Position numbers and translations under genes: made by a program. A DNA stretch of 64,000 nucleotides, from assembly GCF_020379485.1 (NCBI RefSeq), contig NW_026015179.1, positions 62,001 through 126,000 of the forward strand. Direction: 5' to 3'. Below are positions 10,852 through 19,784 of the stretch, piece by piece. Each line of letters opens with the position of its first letter. Within the stretch, counting starts at the first letter, position 1. The notes beneath the pieces are model-generated. The model saw only the letters and a list, made by a program, of their open reading frames with translations, did no database searches and was not told where the DNA came from. The stretch is from Brassica napus (taxonomy: Eukaryota > Streptophyta > Magnoliopsida > Brassicales > Brassicaceae).

Positions 10852-11336
10852 TATACACTTTTGTGTATTAGAGCATGATTCAACCAATCAGGGATAATCA
10901 GATGAAAAGATTAAAGAGATTAAGAGATTCTAGTGAGAGAATAAAGAGAGAGAGACTCAAAACTCCATTAATTAATAACTGATGAGGTTTACAAGTATTA
11001 ATAGAGAGAGCAACAAGGAAATTCGAAATGGTTAAGCATGTGTAGTCAAAGGACAGGCTGGAACTCCTTTTGAATCACTTGGCTGTGCTTTCTCACATGC
11101 TTGCACTAGTATAAAGGTAACTTCTCCTTTCCAGCATCATACAGGCTGTCAAAGTGATCCCTTATCCTTCCTTAACCTCACTTATCCTCTTTGGTCGAGT
11201 TTCCTCTCTTCTCTTCACTAAGTTACCTTCTCATCCCATCAGATAACTTCCCCAAGTAGTTACTGTGGTTAAAATAAAGTTACCACAGTAAAACTCTAAA
11301 GTTACTGTCTCAGCCTCCTTGGTCTTCATCTCAATA
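10852..11336 (-). repeat. 3' LTR of C2 (485 bp)
   Basis: In sense orientation it runs from TATTGAG to GTGTATA. Inverted words AGTTACTGTGGT and ACCACAGTAA lie close together, and the outer end is a hairpin-forming TACAC-AAAA-GTGTA. There is no GTACGG cluster, unlike the TGTTGA-type families. Confidence 0.93.
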
Positions 11337-11349
11337 CTCCCCCTCAAGC
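11337..11349 (-). other. Polypurine tract of C2
   Basis: The sense sequence GCTTGAGGGGGAG directly precedes the 3' LTR. Confidence 0.88.
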
Positions 11350-11405
11350 TTGACCATGTAGAACAAGTCAAGCTTGGAAACCATGAAGACCTCCCTCGTT
11401 AAAAA

Positions 11406-11446
11406 CCTCACCAAGTAAAACCCATTGGGATAAAACCTTGATGAGG
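11406..11446 (-). promoter_or_regulatory. Conserved 3' UTR hairpin of C2
   Basis: The sense arms CCTCATCAAGG and ACTTGGTGAGG pair over 10 bp with one wobble and one end mismatch, around CCCAATGGG. The same element recurs in the C3 complex at 31864-31904, 36822-36862 and, on the plus strand, 42909-42949. Confidence 0.75.
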
Positions 11447-11478
11447 GAAAAAGAGTGGAGACTCCATGGTTAAGGGGC

Positions 11479-14112
11479 TCAGCTCCTAGGAGTCAGATCA
11501 ATGAGTCCAAGCCTTGACAGTATGGACTCCATTGTCTTCAATCTCGCTGCCTTAGTAAACACATCTGCAAGCTGATCTTCACTTCTTGTATAACATGGCA
11601 GAATCACTCCTAAGATGATCATCTGCCTCACCTTATGACAATCCACCTCTATGTGCTTTGTTCTCTCATGAAACACTGAATTGGAGGCAATGTGGATAGC
11701 TGCTTGATTGTCACAATGCATTGTCATAGGTGTGGCCTGCTCGATCTCCAAGTGCTTCAAGATCCCCTTGATCCACACCAACTCATTTGTAAGCTTCAAC
11801 ATAGCTCTATACTCAGCTTCAGCACTTGAACAGGAGATGACCTTCTGCTTCTTACTCTTCCAAGTAACCAGATTCCCTCCAATGAATGTACAATACCCAG
11901 TAGTTGATCTCCTGTCCACTCTATCTCCTGCCCAATCAGCATCACAATACCCAACCACTTCTGTACTGCCATTGCAACCCATCCAAACTCCTTGTCCATG
12001 TGAGCCACTCAAATACCTCAGTATCCTATCAACCATCTTCCAGTGATGTACCTTTGGCGCCTGCATATGTTGGCTCACTTGATTCACAGCAAAGCATATA
12101 TCAGGTCTGGTGATAGTCAAGTAGATCAGCTTACCCACCATCCTCCTATACAGCTTAGCATCCTCAAACAACTGGTTCTCTTCAACCTCCCCCTCACGCA
12201 AGACCTTATACCCTTCCTCAAGAGGTGTCTTAGCTATCTTCCCTCCAAGCACATCAGTCTCCTTCAGCATATCCATAGTATACTTCCTTTGAGACATAAA
12301 CAAACCCTCCTTAGATCTGCATATCTCAATCCCCAAAAAATACTTCATCTCTCCCAAGTCTTTAATATCAAACACAGACTTGAGAAACTCTTTGGTGGCT
12401 TTAATCCCAGCCTTATCACTCCCTGTGATAATCAAATCATCCACATACACCAAAATCACTATGATCCCTGATGGTCCAACCAGTGTGAAGAGTGTATGAT
12501 CTAGTTCAGACTTCCTGAACCCTCTCCCATTGAGAGTTGTACTAAGCTTTCTGTACCAAGCTCTAGGAGACTGCTTCAGCCCATATATAGCCTTCTTCAA
12601 TCTCAAAACATTCCCTGGCTTTACTAGATGCTCAAGACCAGGAGGTGGATGCATGTATACTTCATCTTCAAGTTCACCTTGCAAGAAGGCATTCTTCACA
12701 TCCATTTGCCACAAATCCCACTCCAAGTTTGTTGCAATAGATAACACAATTCGAATTGTGTGAAGCTTGGCCACTGGTGCAAAAGTATCAATGTAATCTT
12801 CCCCATAAGTCTGTGTAAATCCTCTTGCAACCAGCCTAGTCTTGCGCCTATCTATCTCCCCATTTGCAAGGTACTTGATGGTGAAGATCCATCTGCTTGA
12901 AACTGCCTTCTTCCCTTTAGGTAACTCACTCTCATACCAAGTATCATTCCTGATCATTGCATCCCTTTCATCTCCTACTGAATCTCTCCAAACCTTGTGC
13001 TTCATAGCTTCTTCATAAGATCTTGGTATCTCATTCTCATCCAAGTTACACATAAACACCATGTGCTCTTCTGGAAACTCTGCAAAGGAACACACGGCTT
13101 GAGAGGGATGCTCCACAGCCTGGGCATTGTAGTACACTCTCGTGTTTACCCAGTTGGAAGGATCCCTCCTTATCCTTGTGCTCCTCCGCAAGGTCTCAAC
13201 CTGTTCTTCAGCCTGAACATTCTCTTGTGCTTCCTCTCTTAAACCAGTAGGTTCTCCCTGCTCATTTCCACCTGACTGAGCTTCACTCTCTACTTCCTGT
13301 GTCTCCTCCTGATCATGCTGACCTGAATCCTCTTGGTTATGCTCCTGCTCCCCTGATTCAGATCCATTCCCCCTCTCATGATCAAGAGGGGTTGTTCCTC
13401 CAGCTTCTCCAGTTTGATTAGAAGGTCCGGTTCTTCCTGGTTCCTGATCTTGGGATAATCCTATCCCTAGCCTCTCCAACAACACTCTCAATGTTGTTGC
13501 CTTCTCTGATGGAGCTCGGGACAGATCCTCTAGGTCTTCCCATTTCTTCTCCTCATAATACCCTTTAGACTCAACAAACTTCACTTCTCTAGATACCATA
13601 ACCCTCCTAGTTATTGGATCATAACATTTGTAGCCTTTCTGAGTGATTGAGTACCCAATGAACATAGCTTTAGTACTCTTTGCTTCTAGCTTGTTCCTTC
13701 TTTCTCCGGGAATCATCACATAACATAAGCACCCAAAGACTCTCAAATGATCAATGTGTGGCTTGGCCTTGTTCAATACTTCAAAGGGAGACAGTTTCTT
13801 CAAGACACGGGTTGGCACTCTATTGATGAGATAGCAAGCAGTCTGAACAGCATCACTCCAAAACCTCTTAGGGACATTCATGTGGAACATGATTGATCTC
13901 GCAACCTCCATCAAATGTCTGTTCTTCCTCTCAGCCACCCCATTTTGTTGTGGTGTGTAAGGACAGCTAGTTTGTTGCACAATCCCATGCTTTGCAAGAT
14001 GACTCTTGAAAGCATTGCTAGTGTATTCTCCTCCATTATCAGACCTCAGAATCCTCACAGTGGCATTGTACTGATTAGTAACATATGCTTGGAAGTTCAT
14101 GAAGGCTTCTAG
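11479..14112 (-). CDS. gag-pol: Copia Gag-Pol of C2, C-terminal part (split by E)
   Basis: This encodes the integrase from the second catalytic Asp (RSDNGGEY) onward, including the Glu of DD35E, an acidic linker, RT with YVDD, and RNase H ending at TPRS. It joins to 19785-21332 after removal of E and one TCTAG copy, giving a 1393-residue protein like the intact copies at 31937-36118 and 36895-41076. E breaks it at the codons for KDRVLE in integrase. The break is an insertion only; no other frameshift is seen. Confidence 0.93.
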   Translation of the reverse strand, partial: LEAFMNFQAYVTNQYNATVRILRSDNGGEYTSNAFKSHLAKHGIVQQTSCPYTPQQNGVAERKNRHLMEVARSIMFHMNVPKRFWSDAVQTACYLINRVPTRVLKKLSPFEVLNKAKPHIDHLRVFGCLCYVMIPGERRNKLEAKSTKAMFIGYSITQKGYKCYDPITRRVMVSREVKFVESKGYYEEKKWEDLEDLSRAPSEKATTLRVLLERLGIGLSQDQEPGRTGPSNQTGEAGGTTPLDHERGNGSESGEQEHNQEDSGQHDQEETQEVESEAQSGGNEQGEPTGLREEAQENVQAEEQVETLRRSTRIRRDPSNWVNTRVYYNAQAVEHPSQAVCSFAEFPEEHMVFMCNLDENEIPRSYEEAMKHKVWRDSVGDERDAMIRNDTWYESELPKGKKAVSSRWIFTIKYLANGEIDRRKTRLVARGFTQTYGEDYIDTFAPVAKLHTIRIVLSIATNLEWDLWQMDVKNAFLQGELEDEVYMHPPPGLEHLVKPGNVLRLKKAIYGLKQSPRAWYRKLSTTLNGRGFRKSELDHTLFTLVGPSGIIVILVYVDDLIITGSDKAGIKATKEFLKSVFDIKDLGEMKYFLGIEICRSKEGLFMSQRKYTMDMLKETDVLGGKIAKTPLEEGYKVLREGEVEENQLFEDAKLYRRMVGKLIYLTITRPDICFAVNQVSQHMQAPKVHHWKMVDRILRYLSGSHGQGVWMGCNGSTEVVGYCDADWAGDRVDRRSTTGYCTFIGGNLVTWKSKKQKVISCSSAEAEYRAMLKLTNELVWIKGILKHLEIEQATPMTMHCDNQAAIHIASNSVFHERTKHIEVDCHKVRQMIILGVILPCYTRSEDQLADVFTKAARLKTMESILSRLGLIDLTPRS

Positions 14113-14627
14113 TGTTGAGTTGAGTTAAGCATATAAGTGAGAAGAGAAGAGGAGTTGAGGAGATGAAGAGATGAGGCAGAGTGGAGTTTAGAGAGAGTAT
14201 GGTACGGACTTCCGTACAAGGCCGTACAAGCCGTACAGTCCGTACCATCCAAGCCTCGACCAAAACTTACCATGCATTGCCCAAGTGAAATGGTAAACGC
14301 GGAAGAGTTACTCAAGAGGAGAAGGATCAGAACGTTGAGAGGATAAGGGAAGAGCATGCCAGGCTGTGACAGGCTGTAAGGAGAGGAAGCATGCGAGTCC
14401 TCTTATCCGTCCATCTCTAAAGCAACCTTTGACTTCACATGCTTCAATAGTGCCCATTTCGAGTTTTGGAAACCCTTGTAGCTCTCTTATAAATATGTAA
14501 CCTCACTCATTAATAAAGATATAGAGTTTTGAGTCTCTCTCTCTTAAGTCTCTCTCTTATTCTTAATCTCCAATCTCTTTAATTCTCAGATTAGACTTAA
14601 TCACTTCTTAAATCACCAAATCTAAGA
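14113..14627 (+). repeat. 5' LTR of E (515 bp)
   Basis: It runs from TGTTGAG to CTAAGA, so the ends are TG...GA; the position is fixed by both the TSD and the primer site. A GTACGG/CCGTAC cluster at 14201-14246 contains two CCGTACAA words. The TATAAATA near 14491 is a candidate TATA box. Confidence 0.93.
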
Positions 14628-14643
14628 TGGTATCAGAGCCAGG
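14628..14643 (+). other. Primer binding site of E
   Basis: TGGTATCAGAGCCAGG, complementary to initiator-Met tRNA, starts at the base after the LTR. Confidence 0.92.
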
Positions 14644-14807
14644 TTCGTTCAAAAGGAGAGAGTGATTTCGTTTTTCTAAATGTTCTTGAGAGTTCTTGAG
14701 AGTTGTCGAGAGCTAGATCCTTTAAAAGTCAAGTTTGTGTCTGTTGGTGTTTCTTTTGGAGAGTCAGCTTCAAGGGAGTCCCTTTAGGTGTTTGACAAGG
14801 TCAGAAG

Positions 14808-17800
14808 ATGGGTCTAGCTTGTGGTTCAGCAAGGCGTGAAGAGAAGGAAGATAGAAGAAATGAGTGGGGGTGGTTATCACAAATGAGAGCGACTCTGAAG
14901 AGGTGTGGAGTTTGGAGAAACCATGAGAAGGAAGAGTCTTTGAAGGGTAGAGCTGCTGAGAAAGATCAGACAGCAAGAGAAACAAGTGGAAGTTGCTTTA
15001 GTCTTGAAGAAAGTACACTGCTTGAGAAGATTGAAGATGTTTATGAGAACAAGATCAGTCTTAGGAGAGTGTATGAAGTCAAGAAGGTGATCAGTGGAGG
15101 TAAACCAGGAAGAGAAGAGTTCAATAACCATGTGAGGAAGCTACAACATTTGTGGGTTGAACTACAAGGGTTGAGATCCCATGTGGATGGGTATACTACA
15201 CAAGAGCAAGAGACGGTCTTGAAGCTCTTGGCGAGCATGGAGTCATCATATGGGTGGCTGGTAGAGATGGTTCTAAGAGGGGAACAGCTTCCGGAAATGG
15301 AAGAGATTTGTGGGCTTATAAGAAGGGCGTATGAGATAATGAGAGATGATGAGAGGCTAACCATGAGTAGGAGTGAGAGCTCATGGAAGCCAACTGGGAG
15401 TAGGAGTGAGAGCTTCCAGAAGCTAACCATGAGTAGGAGTGAGGGCTCATGGAGGCTAACCGGGAGTAGGAGTGAGGGCTTCCGGAAGAAGAGAAGGTGC
15501 AGAATGCTATCCAAAGCTCCTATCAACATAGGAAAGGGTAGAAAGAGAGTTGTGGGAGAGTGTTCTTACTCAGCCTACATGGGGGAATCAGTAGAAGACA
15601 GTGGGGTGTTAAGAGAGCAGGAGAAAGGGAGTGGAGCTGATGATCGCATCACCAGGAAGGAATGGAGAGTGTTCATGGAACATGTACAAGCCTTAACAGC
15701 AAGCAAGAAGCATACTATACAATCCGGAGCTTCTAAACCCATGGTGATTGATTCTGGAGCAAGTCATCATATGATCAGTGATAGGAGGCTTATAAGTGAG
15801 ATCAAGGCTGCAACAGGGAGTGTTAAGATAGCTAATGGCGCTATGATCCCAATAGAAGGAGTGGGAAAGCTCAAACTGTTTGAGAAGGACACGGCTGCTT
15901 TCTATATGCCTCAGTTCACTTCAAATCTATTATCTGTGAAGAAAGCTACCATTGATCTTGATTGTCAAGTAGTATTCAGACCTGATGAAGTTGAGTTCCA
16001 AGATTTGAAGACTGGGAGAGTCATTGGCAGAGGAGACAGCAAAAATCAACTATACCACCTCGACTTGGCTAAGACCTCTAATCCCTTTGATTCTAGTTGC
16101 TTGAGTAGTACTGCTGAGAAGATTGATAGTATTACTTGGCATGCTAGATTAGGACATCCTCATGCTCGTGCCATTGAGTTGATAATCCCTAATATGTCAT
16201 TCAATCACTTGGATTGTGAAGCATGCATATTAGGAAAGCATTGTAGGACTGTTTTCCCAACATCTAAGACTACTTATGAGCATTGCTTTGATCTAGTTCA
16301 CTCGGATGTGTGGACCGCTCCATGCATGTCTAGAGACAGCCATAAATACTTTGTGACATTCATTGATGAGAAGTCTAAGTATACATGGCTCACATTGCTT
16401 CCATCTAAAGATAAGGTGCTAGAAGCGTTTATGAACTTCCAAGCATATGTATCTAATCAATACAATGCTACTGTGAAGGTACTGAGATCAGACAACGGAG
16501 GTGAATACATCAGCAATGCCTTCAAGAGTCATCTAGCCAAGCATGGGATTGTGCATCAGACCAGTTGTCCCTACACACCACAGCAGAATGGTGTAGCTGA
16601 GAGGAAGAATAGGCACTTGATGGAGGTTGCTAGGTCGATGATGTTTCATGCAAATGTCCCAAAAAGATTTTGGGGAGATGCTGTTCAAACTGCTTGCTAC
16701 CTCATCAACCGGGTCCCAACCAAGATACTGAAGAATCTGTCTCCATTTGAGGTGCTGAATAAGAGCAAGCCTTTTATTGATCACCTACGAGTATTTGGGT
16801 GTGTATGCTATGTCATGACTCCAGGAGAACAGAGAAACAAGCTGGAGGCAAAGAGTACTAAGGCAATGTTTATTGGATACTCTATCACTCAGAAGGGATA
16901 CAAGTGCTATGATCCTGAAGCAAGGAGAGTGATGGTATCTAGAGAAGTGAAGTTTATTGAATCCAAAGGGTATTATGAAGAAAAGGAGTGGGAAAATCTG
17001 AAGGATTTGTCTCAAGCTCCATCTGATAGAGCAACAACACTGAGGGTGCTGTTGGAGAAGCTAGGGATAGGGTTATCCCAGGATCAGGAATCTGGAAGAA
17101 GAGAGTCTTCCAATCCTACTAGTGAAGCTGAAAGAACAACTCCTCTTGATCATGAGAGGGGGAATGGAACTGAATCTCATGAGCAAGTGCACAATCAAGA
17201 AGATTCAGGCCAGCATAATCAAGAGATGACACAGGAAGTAGAGAGTGGTGCTCAGTCTAGTGGAGATGGGCAAAGAGAGTCTACTGGCTCAGATGAGAGT
17301 GGTACTCAGTCTAGTGGAGATTGGGAAGTAGATCCTGATGGGTCAAATGAGAGTGGTGCTCAATCAAGTGAAGATAGGCAAGAAACACAAGACGAACAAG
17401 TTCAGGAGCTAAGGAGGAGCACAAGGGTGAAGAGAGATGCTTCCAACTGGGTAAACACGAGAGTGTACTACAATGCCCAGGCTGTGGAGCATCCTTCTCA
17501 AGCTATGTGTTCCTTTGCAGAGTTTCCGGACGAGCATATAGCCTTCACAGTAAGCTTGGATGAGAGCTATATTCCAAGGACATATGAAGAAGCTATGGCT
17601 TTAAAAGAGTGGAGAGATTCAGTCGCTGATGAGTCCGGAGCCATGATTAAGAATGAAACATGGTATGAGAGTGAGCTGCCTAAAGGGAAGAAGGCAGTGA
17701 CTAGTAAATGGGTGTTCACAATCAAGTTTCATCCTGATGGAAGAATAGAGAGGCGCAAGTCTAGGTTGGTGGCAAGAGGGTTTACTCAGACATATGGTGA

Positions 17801-19124
17801 GGACTATGTTGAGACCTTTGCTCCTGTGGCTAAACTTCATACTATCAGGATTGTGTTATCTTTAGCTGTGAATCTTGAGTGGGATTTGTGGCAAATGGAT
17901 GTGAAGAATGCATTCCTTCAAGGAGAGTTGGAAGATGAAGTATACATGCATCCACCACCAGGTCTTGAACATCTAGTAAAGAAGGGTAATGTGTTGAGGT
18001 TGAGGAAAGCTATCTACGGTCTCAAGCAGTCTCCAAGGGCGTGGTACAACAAGTTGAGTACTACACTGAATGGGAGAGGGTTCAGGAAGTCAGAATTGGA
18101 TCACACTCTCTTTACCCTAACCACCTCATCTGGTATTGTGGTATTGCTTGTGTATGTGGATGATATCATCATCACAGGCAGTGATAAGGAAGGCATCAAG
18201 GCTACAAAGGAGTATCTCAAGGCAAGCTTTGAGATTAAAGACTTGGGGGAAATGAAGTATTTTCTTGGGATTGAGATATGCAGATCAAAGGAAGGATTGT
18301 TTATGTCTCAAAGGAAGTATGTGATTGATCTATTGAAGGGAGCAGATGCCTATGGAGGAAAGATAGCCAAGATGCCAATGGAGGATGGGTACAAGGTTCC
18401 ACGTGAGGGGGAGATTGAGGATAGCAAGCCATTCCATGATCCTAAGCTGTATAGGAAGCTAGTGGGGAAGTTGATCTATCTTACCATTACTAGACCTGAT
18501 GTGTGCTTTGCGGTGAATCAAGTCAGTCAACACATGCAAGTTCCTAAGGAGCACCACTGGCGGATGGTGGAAAGGATCTTGATGTATCTGAATGGAACTA
18601 CTGGTCTTGGAGTATGGATGGGATGTAACAAGAGTACTGAGGTTGTAGGATATTGTGATGCGGATTGGGCTGGTGATAGAGCAGACAGGAGATCAACCAC
18701 AGGCTATTGCACATTCATTGGAGGCAACTTGGTAACTTGGAAAAGCAAGAAGCAGAAGGTAGTGTCATGTTCAAGTGCAGAAGCCGAGTATAGAGCCATG
18801 CTGAAGCTCACCAACGAGTTGGTATGGATCAAAGGCATCTTGAAGCACTTGGAGATTGATCAAGCAACTCCAATGACAATGCATTGTGACAATCAAGCTG
18901 CCATCCACATTGCATCCAACTCGGTGTTTCACGAGAGAACCAAGCACATTGAAGTTGATTGTCACAAGGTGAGGCAGATGATTGTGCTAGGGGTGATCTT
19001 GCCATGCTACACAAGGAGTGAAGATCAGCTAGCGGATGTGTTCACCAAGGCTGCAAGACAGAAGACAATGGAGTCCATTCACATCAGGTTGGGCCTCATT
19101 GATCTTGGGAAGAGAAGGAGCTAA
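14808..19124 (+). CDS. gag-pol: Copia Gag-Pol polyprotein of E (1438 aa)
   Basis: Complete and open from the ATG at 14808 to the TAA at 19122-19124. The N-terminal third replaces a normal Gag. It keeps a faint match to the UBN2-like copia Gag helix region (RRVYEVKKVI, HVRKLQHLWVELQ) but has no CCHC zinc knuckle. Instead it has a basic Ser/Arg-rich tandem repeat (residues 184-227) and a motif shared with family C (ECSYSAYMGE, 251-260). Protease DSG is at about residue 315. Integrase (WHARLGHPH, RSDNGGEY, NGVAERKN), RT (YVDD) and RNase H follow. An acidic linker with 18-residue repeats separates integrase and RT. No inactivating change is visible. Confidence 0.95.
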   Translation: MGLACGSARREEKEDRRNEWGWLSQMRATLKRCGVWRNHEKEESLKGRAAEKDQTARETSGSCFSLEESTLLEKIEDVYENKISLRRVYEVKKVISGGKPGREEFNNHVRKLQHLWVELQGLRSHVDGYTTQEQETVLKLLASMESSYGWLVEMVLRGEQLPEMEEICGLIRRAYEIMRDDERLTMSRSESSWKPTGSRSESFQKLTMSRSEGSWRLTGSRSEGFRKKRRCRMLSKAPINIGKGRKRVVGECSYSAYMGESVEDSGVLREQEKGSGADDRITRKEWRVFMEHVQALTASKKHTIQSGASKPMVIDSGASHHMISDRRLISEIKAATGSVKIANGAMIPIEGVGKLKLFEKDTAAFYMPQFTSNLLSVKKATIDLDCQVVFRPDEVEFQDLKTGRVIGRGDSKNQLYHLDLAKTSNPFDSSCLSSTAEKIDSITWHARLGHPHARAIELIIPNMSFNHLDCEACILGKHCRTVFPTSKTTYEHCFDLVHSDVWTAPCMSRDSHKYFVTFIDEKSKYTWLTLLPSKDKVLEAFMNFQAYVSNQYNATVKVLRSDNGGEYISNAFKSHLAKHGIVHQTSCPYTPQQNGVAERKNRHLMEVARSMMFHANVPKRFWGDAVQTACYLINRVPTKILKNLSPFEVLNKSKPFIDHLRVFGCVCYVMTPGEQRNKLEAKSTKAMFIGYSITQKGYKCYDPEARRVMVSREVKFIESKGYYEEKEWENLKDLSQAPSDRATTLRVLLEKLGIGLSQDQESGRRESSNPTSEAERTTPLDHERGNGTESHEQVHNQEDSGQHNQEMTQEVESGAQSSGDGQRESTGSDESGTQSSGDWEVDPDGSNESGAQSSEDRQETQDEQVQELRRSTRVKRDASNWVNTRVYYNAQAVEHPSQAMCSFAEFPDEHIAFTVSLDESYIPRTYEEAMALKEWRDSVADESGAMIKNETWYESELPKGKKAVTSKWVFTIKFHPDGRIERRKSRLVARGFTQTYGEDYVETFAPVAKLHTIRIVLSLAVNLEWDLWQMDVKNAFLQGELEDEVYMHPPPGLEHLVKKGNVLRLRKAIYGLKQSPRAWYNKLSTTLNGRGFRKSELDHTLFTLTTSSGIVVLLVYVDDIIITGSDKEGIKATKEYLKASFEIKDLGEMKYFLGIEICRSKEGLFMSQRKYVIDLLKGADAYGGKIAKMPMEDGYKVPREGEIEDSKPFHDPKLYRKLVGKLIYLTITRPDVCFAVNQVSQHMQVPKEHHWRMVERILMYLNGTTGLGVWMGCNKSTEVVGYCDADWAGDRADRRSTTGYCTFIGGNLVTWKSKKQKVVSCSSAEAEYRAMLKLTNELVWIKGILKHLEIDQATPMTMHCDNQAAIHIASNSVFHERTKHIEVDCHKVRQMIVLGVILPCYTRSEDQLADVFTKAARQKTMESIHIRLGLIDLGKRRS
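15357..15488 (+). repeat. Two 66-bp in-frame repeats in the E gag region
   Basis: Each encodes a 22-residue unit starting LTMSRSE and containing TGSRSE (residues 184-205 and 206-227). Each unit is itself built of two similar halves around the core SRSE. Together with the following RKKRR they form a basic SR-like patch where other copia Gags carry a zinc knuckle. Confidence 0.88.
17241..17380 (+). repeat. 54-bp in-frame repeats in the E integrase-RT linker
   Basis: GAGAGTGGT begins units at 17241, 17295 and 17349, about two and a half units. They encode the repeating ESGAQSSGD pattern. The region is an acidic, low-complexity linker in all the copia elements here; only E has the expansion. Confidence 0.85.
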
Positions 19125-19156
19125 TCCCCTTAGCTGCAAGGTCTTTACTCTTTTTC

Positions 19157-19197
19157 CCTCATCAAAGTTTTATCCCATTGGGTTTTCTTTGGTGAGG
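19157..19197 (+). promoter_or_regulatory. Conserved 3' UTR hairpin of E
   Basis: The arms CCTCATCAAAG and CTTTGGTGAGG enclose CCCATTGGG, the same as in family A. Confidence 0.75.
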
Positions 19198-19252
19198 TTT
19201 TTAATGAGGAAGATCTTGTGGCTTTCCAAGCTTAGGCTTTCACAAAGCTAAG

Positions 19253-19264
19253 CTTGAGGGGGAG
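19253..19264 (+). other. Polypurine tract of E
   Basis: CTTGAGGGGGAG immediately precedes the 3' LTR. Confidence 0.9.
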
Positions 19265-19779
19265 TGTTGAGTTGAGTTAAGCATATAAGTGAGAAGAGAA
19301 GAGGAGTTGAGGAGATGAAGAGATGAGGCAGAGTGGAGTTTAGAGAGAGTATGGTACGGACTTCCGTACAAGGCCGTACAAGCCGTACAGTCCGTACCAT
19401 CCAAGCCTCGACCAAAACTTACCATGCATTGCCCAAGTGAAATGGTAAACGCGGAAGAGTTACTCAAGAGGAGAAGGATCAGAACGTTGAGAGGATAAGG
19501 GAAGAGCATGCCAGGCTGTGACAGGCTGTAAGGAGAGGAAGCATGCGAGTCCTCTTATCCGTCCATCTCTAAAGCAACCTTTGACTTCACATGCTTCAAT
19601 AGTGCCCATTTCGAGTTTTGGAAACCCTTGTAGCTCTCTTATAAATATGTAACCTCACTCATTAATAAAGATATAGAGTTTTGAGTCTCTCTCTCTTAAG
19701 TCTCTCTCTTATTCTTAATCTCCAATCTCTTTAATTCTCAGATTAGACTTAATCACTTCTTAAATCACCAAATCTAAGA
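19265..19779 (+). repeat. 3' LTR of E (515 bp)
   Basis: No difference from the 5' LTR was seen when the two were read side by side, which implies a recent insertion. The GTACGG cluster is at 19353-19398. TCTAG follows at 19780. Confidence 0.93.
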
Positions 19780-19784
19780 TCTAG

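Larger units (their letters stand above)
14113..19779 (+). mobile_element. Complete copia element E (level 3, inside C2)
   Basis: A full copia element with two 515-bp LTRs that look identical, primer site, one open polyprotein, hairpin and purine tract. The exact TSD is TCTAG (14108-14112 and 19780-19784). It lies antisense to its host C2. It appears to be a mosaic: the gag-like region and integrase resemble family C, whereas the RNase H end and 3' UTR are almost base-identical to family A. Confidence 0.95.

Noticed and set aside
11708..12471. Open frames on the strand opposite to pol (also at 32166-32929, 37124-37887 and equivalents)
   Set aside because: They repeat wherever the same pol sequence occurs, have no family resemblance, and are explained by the codon pattern of the true frame on the other strand.
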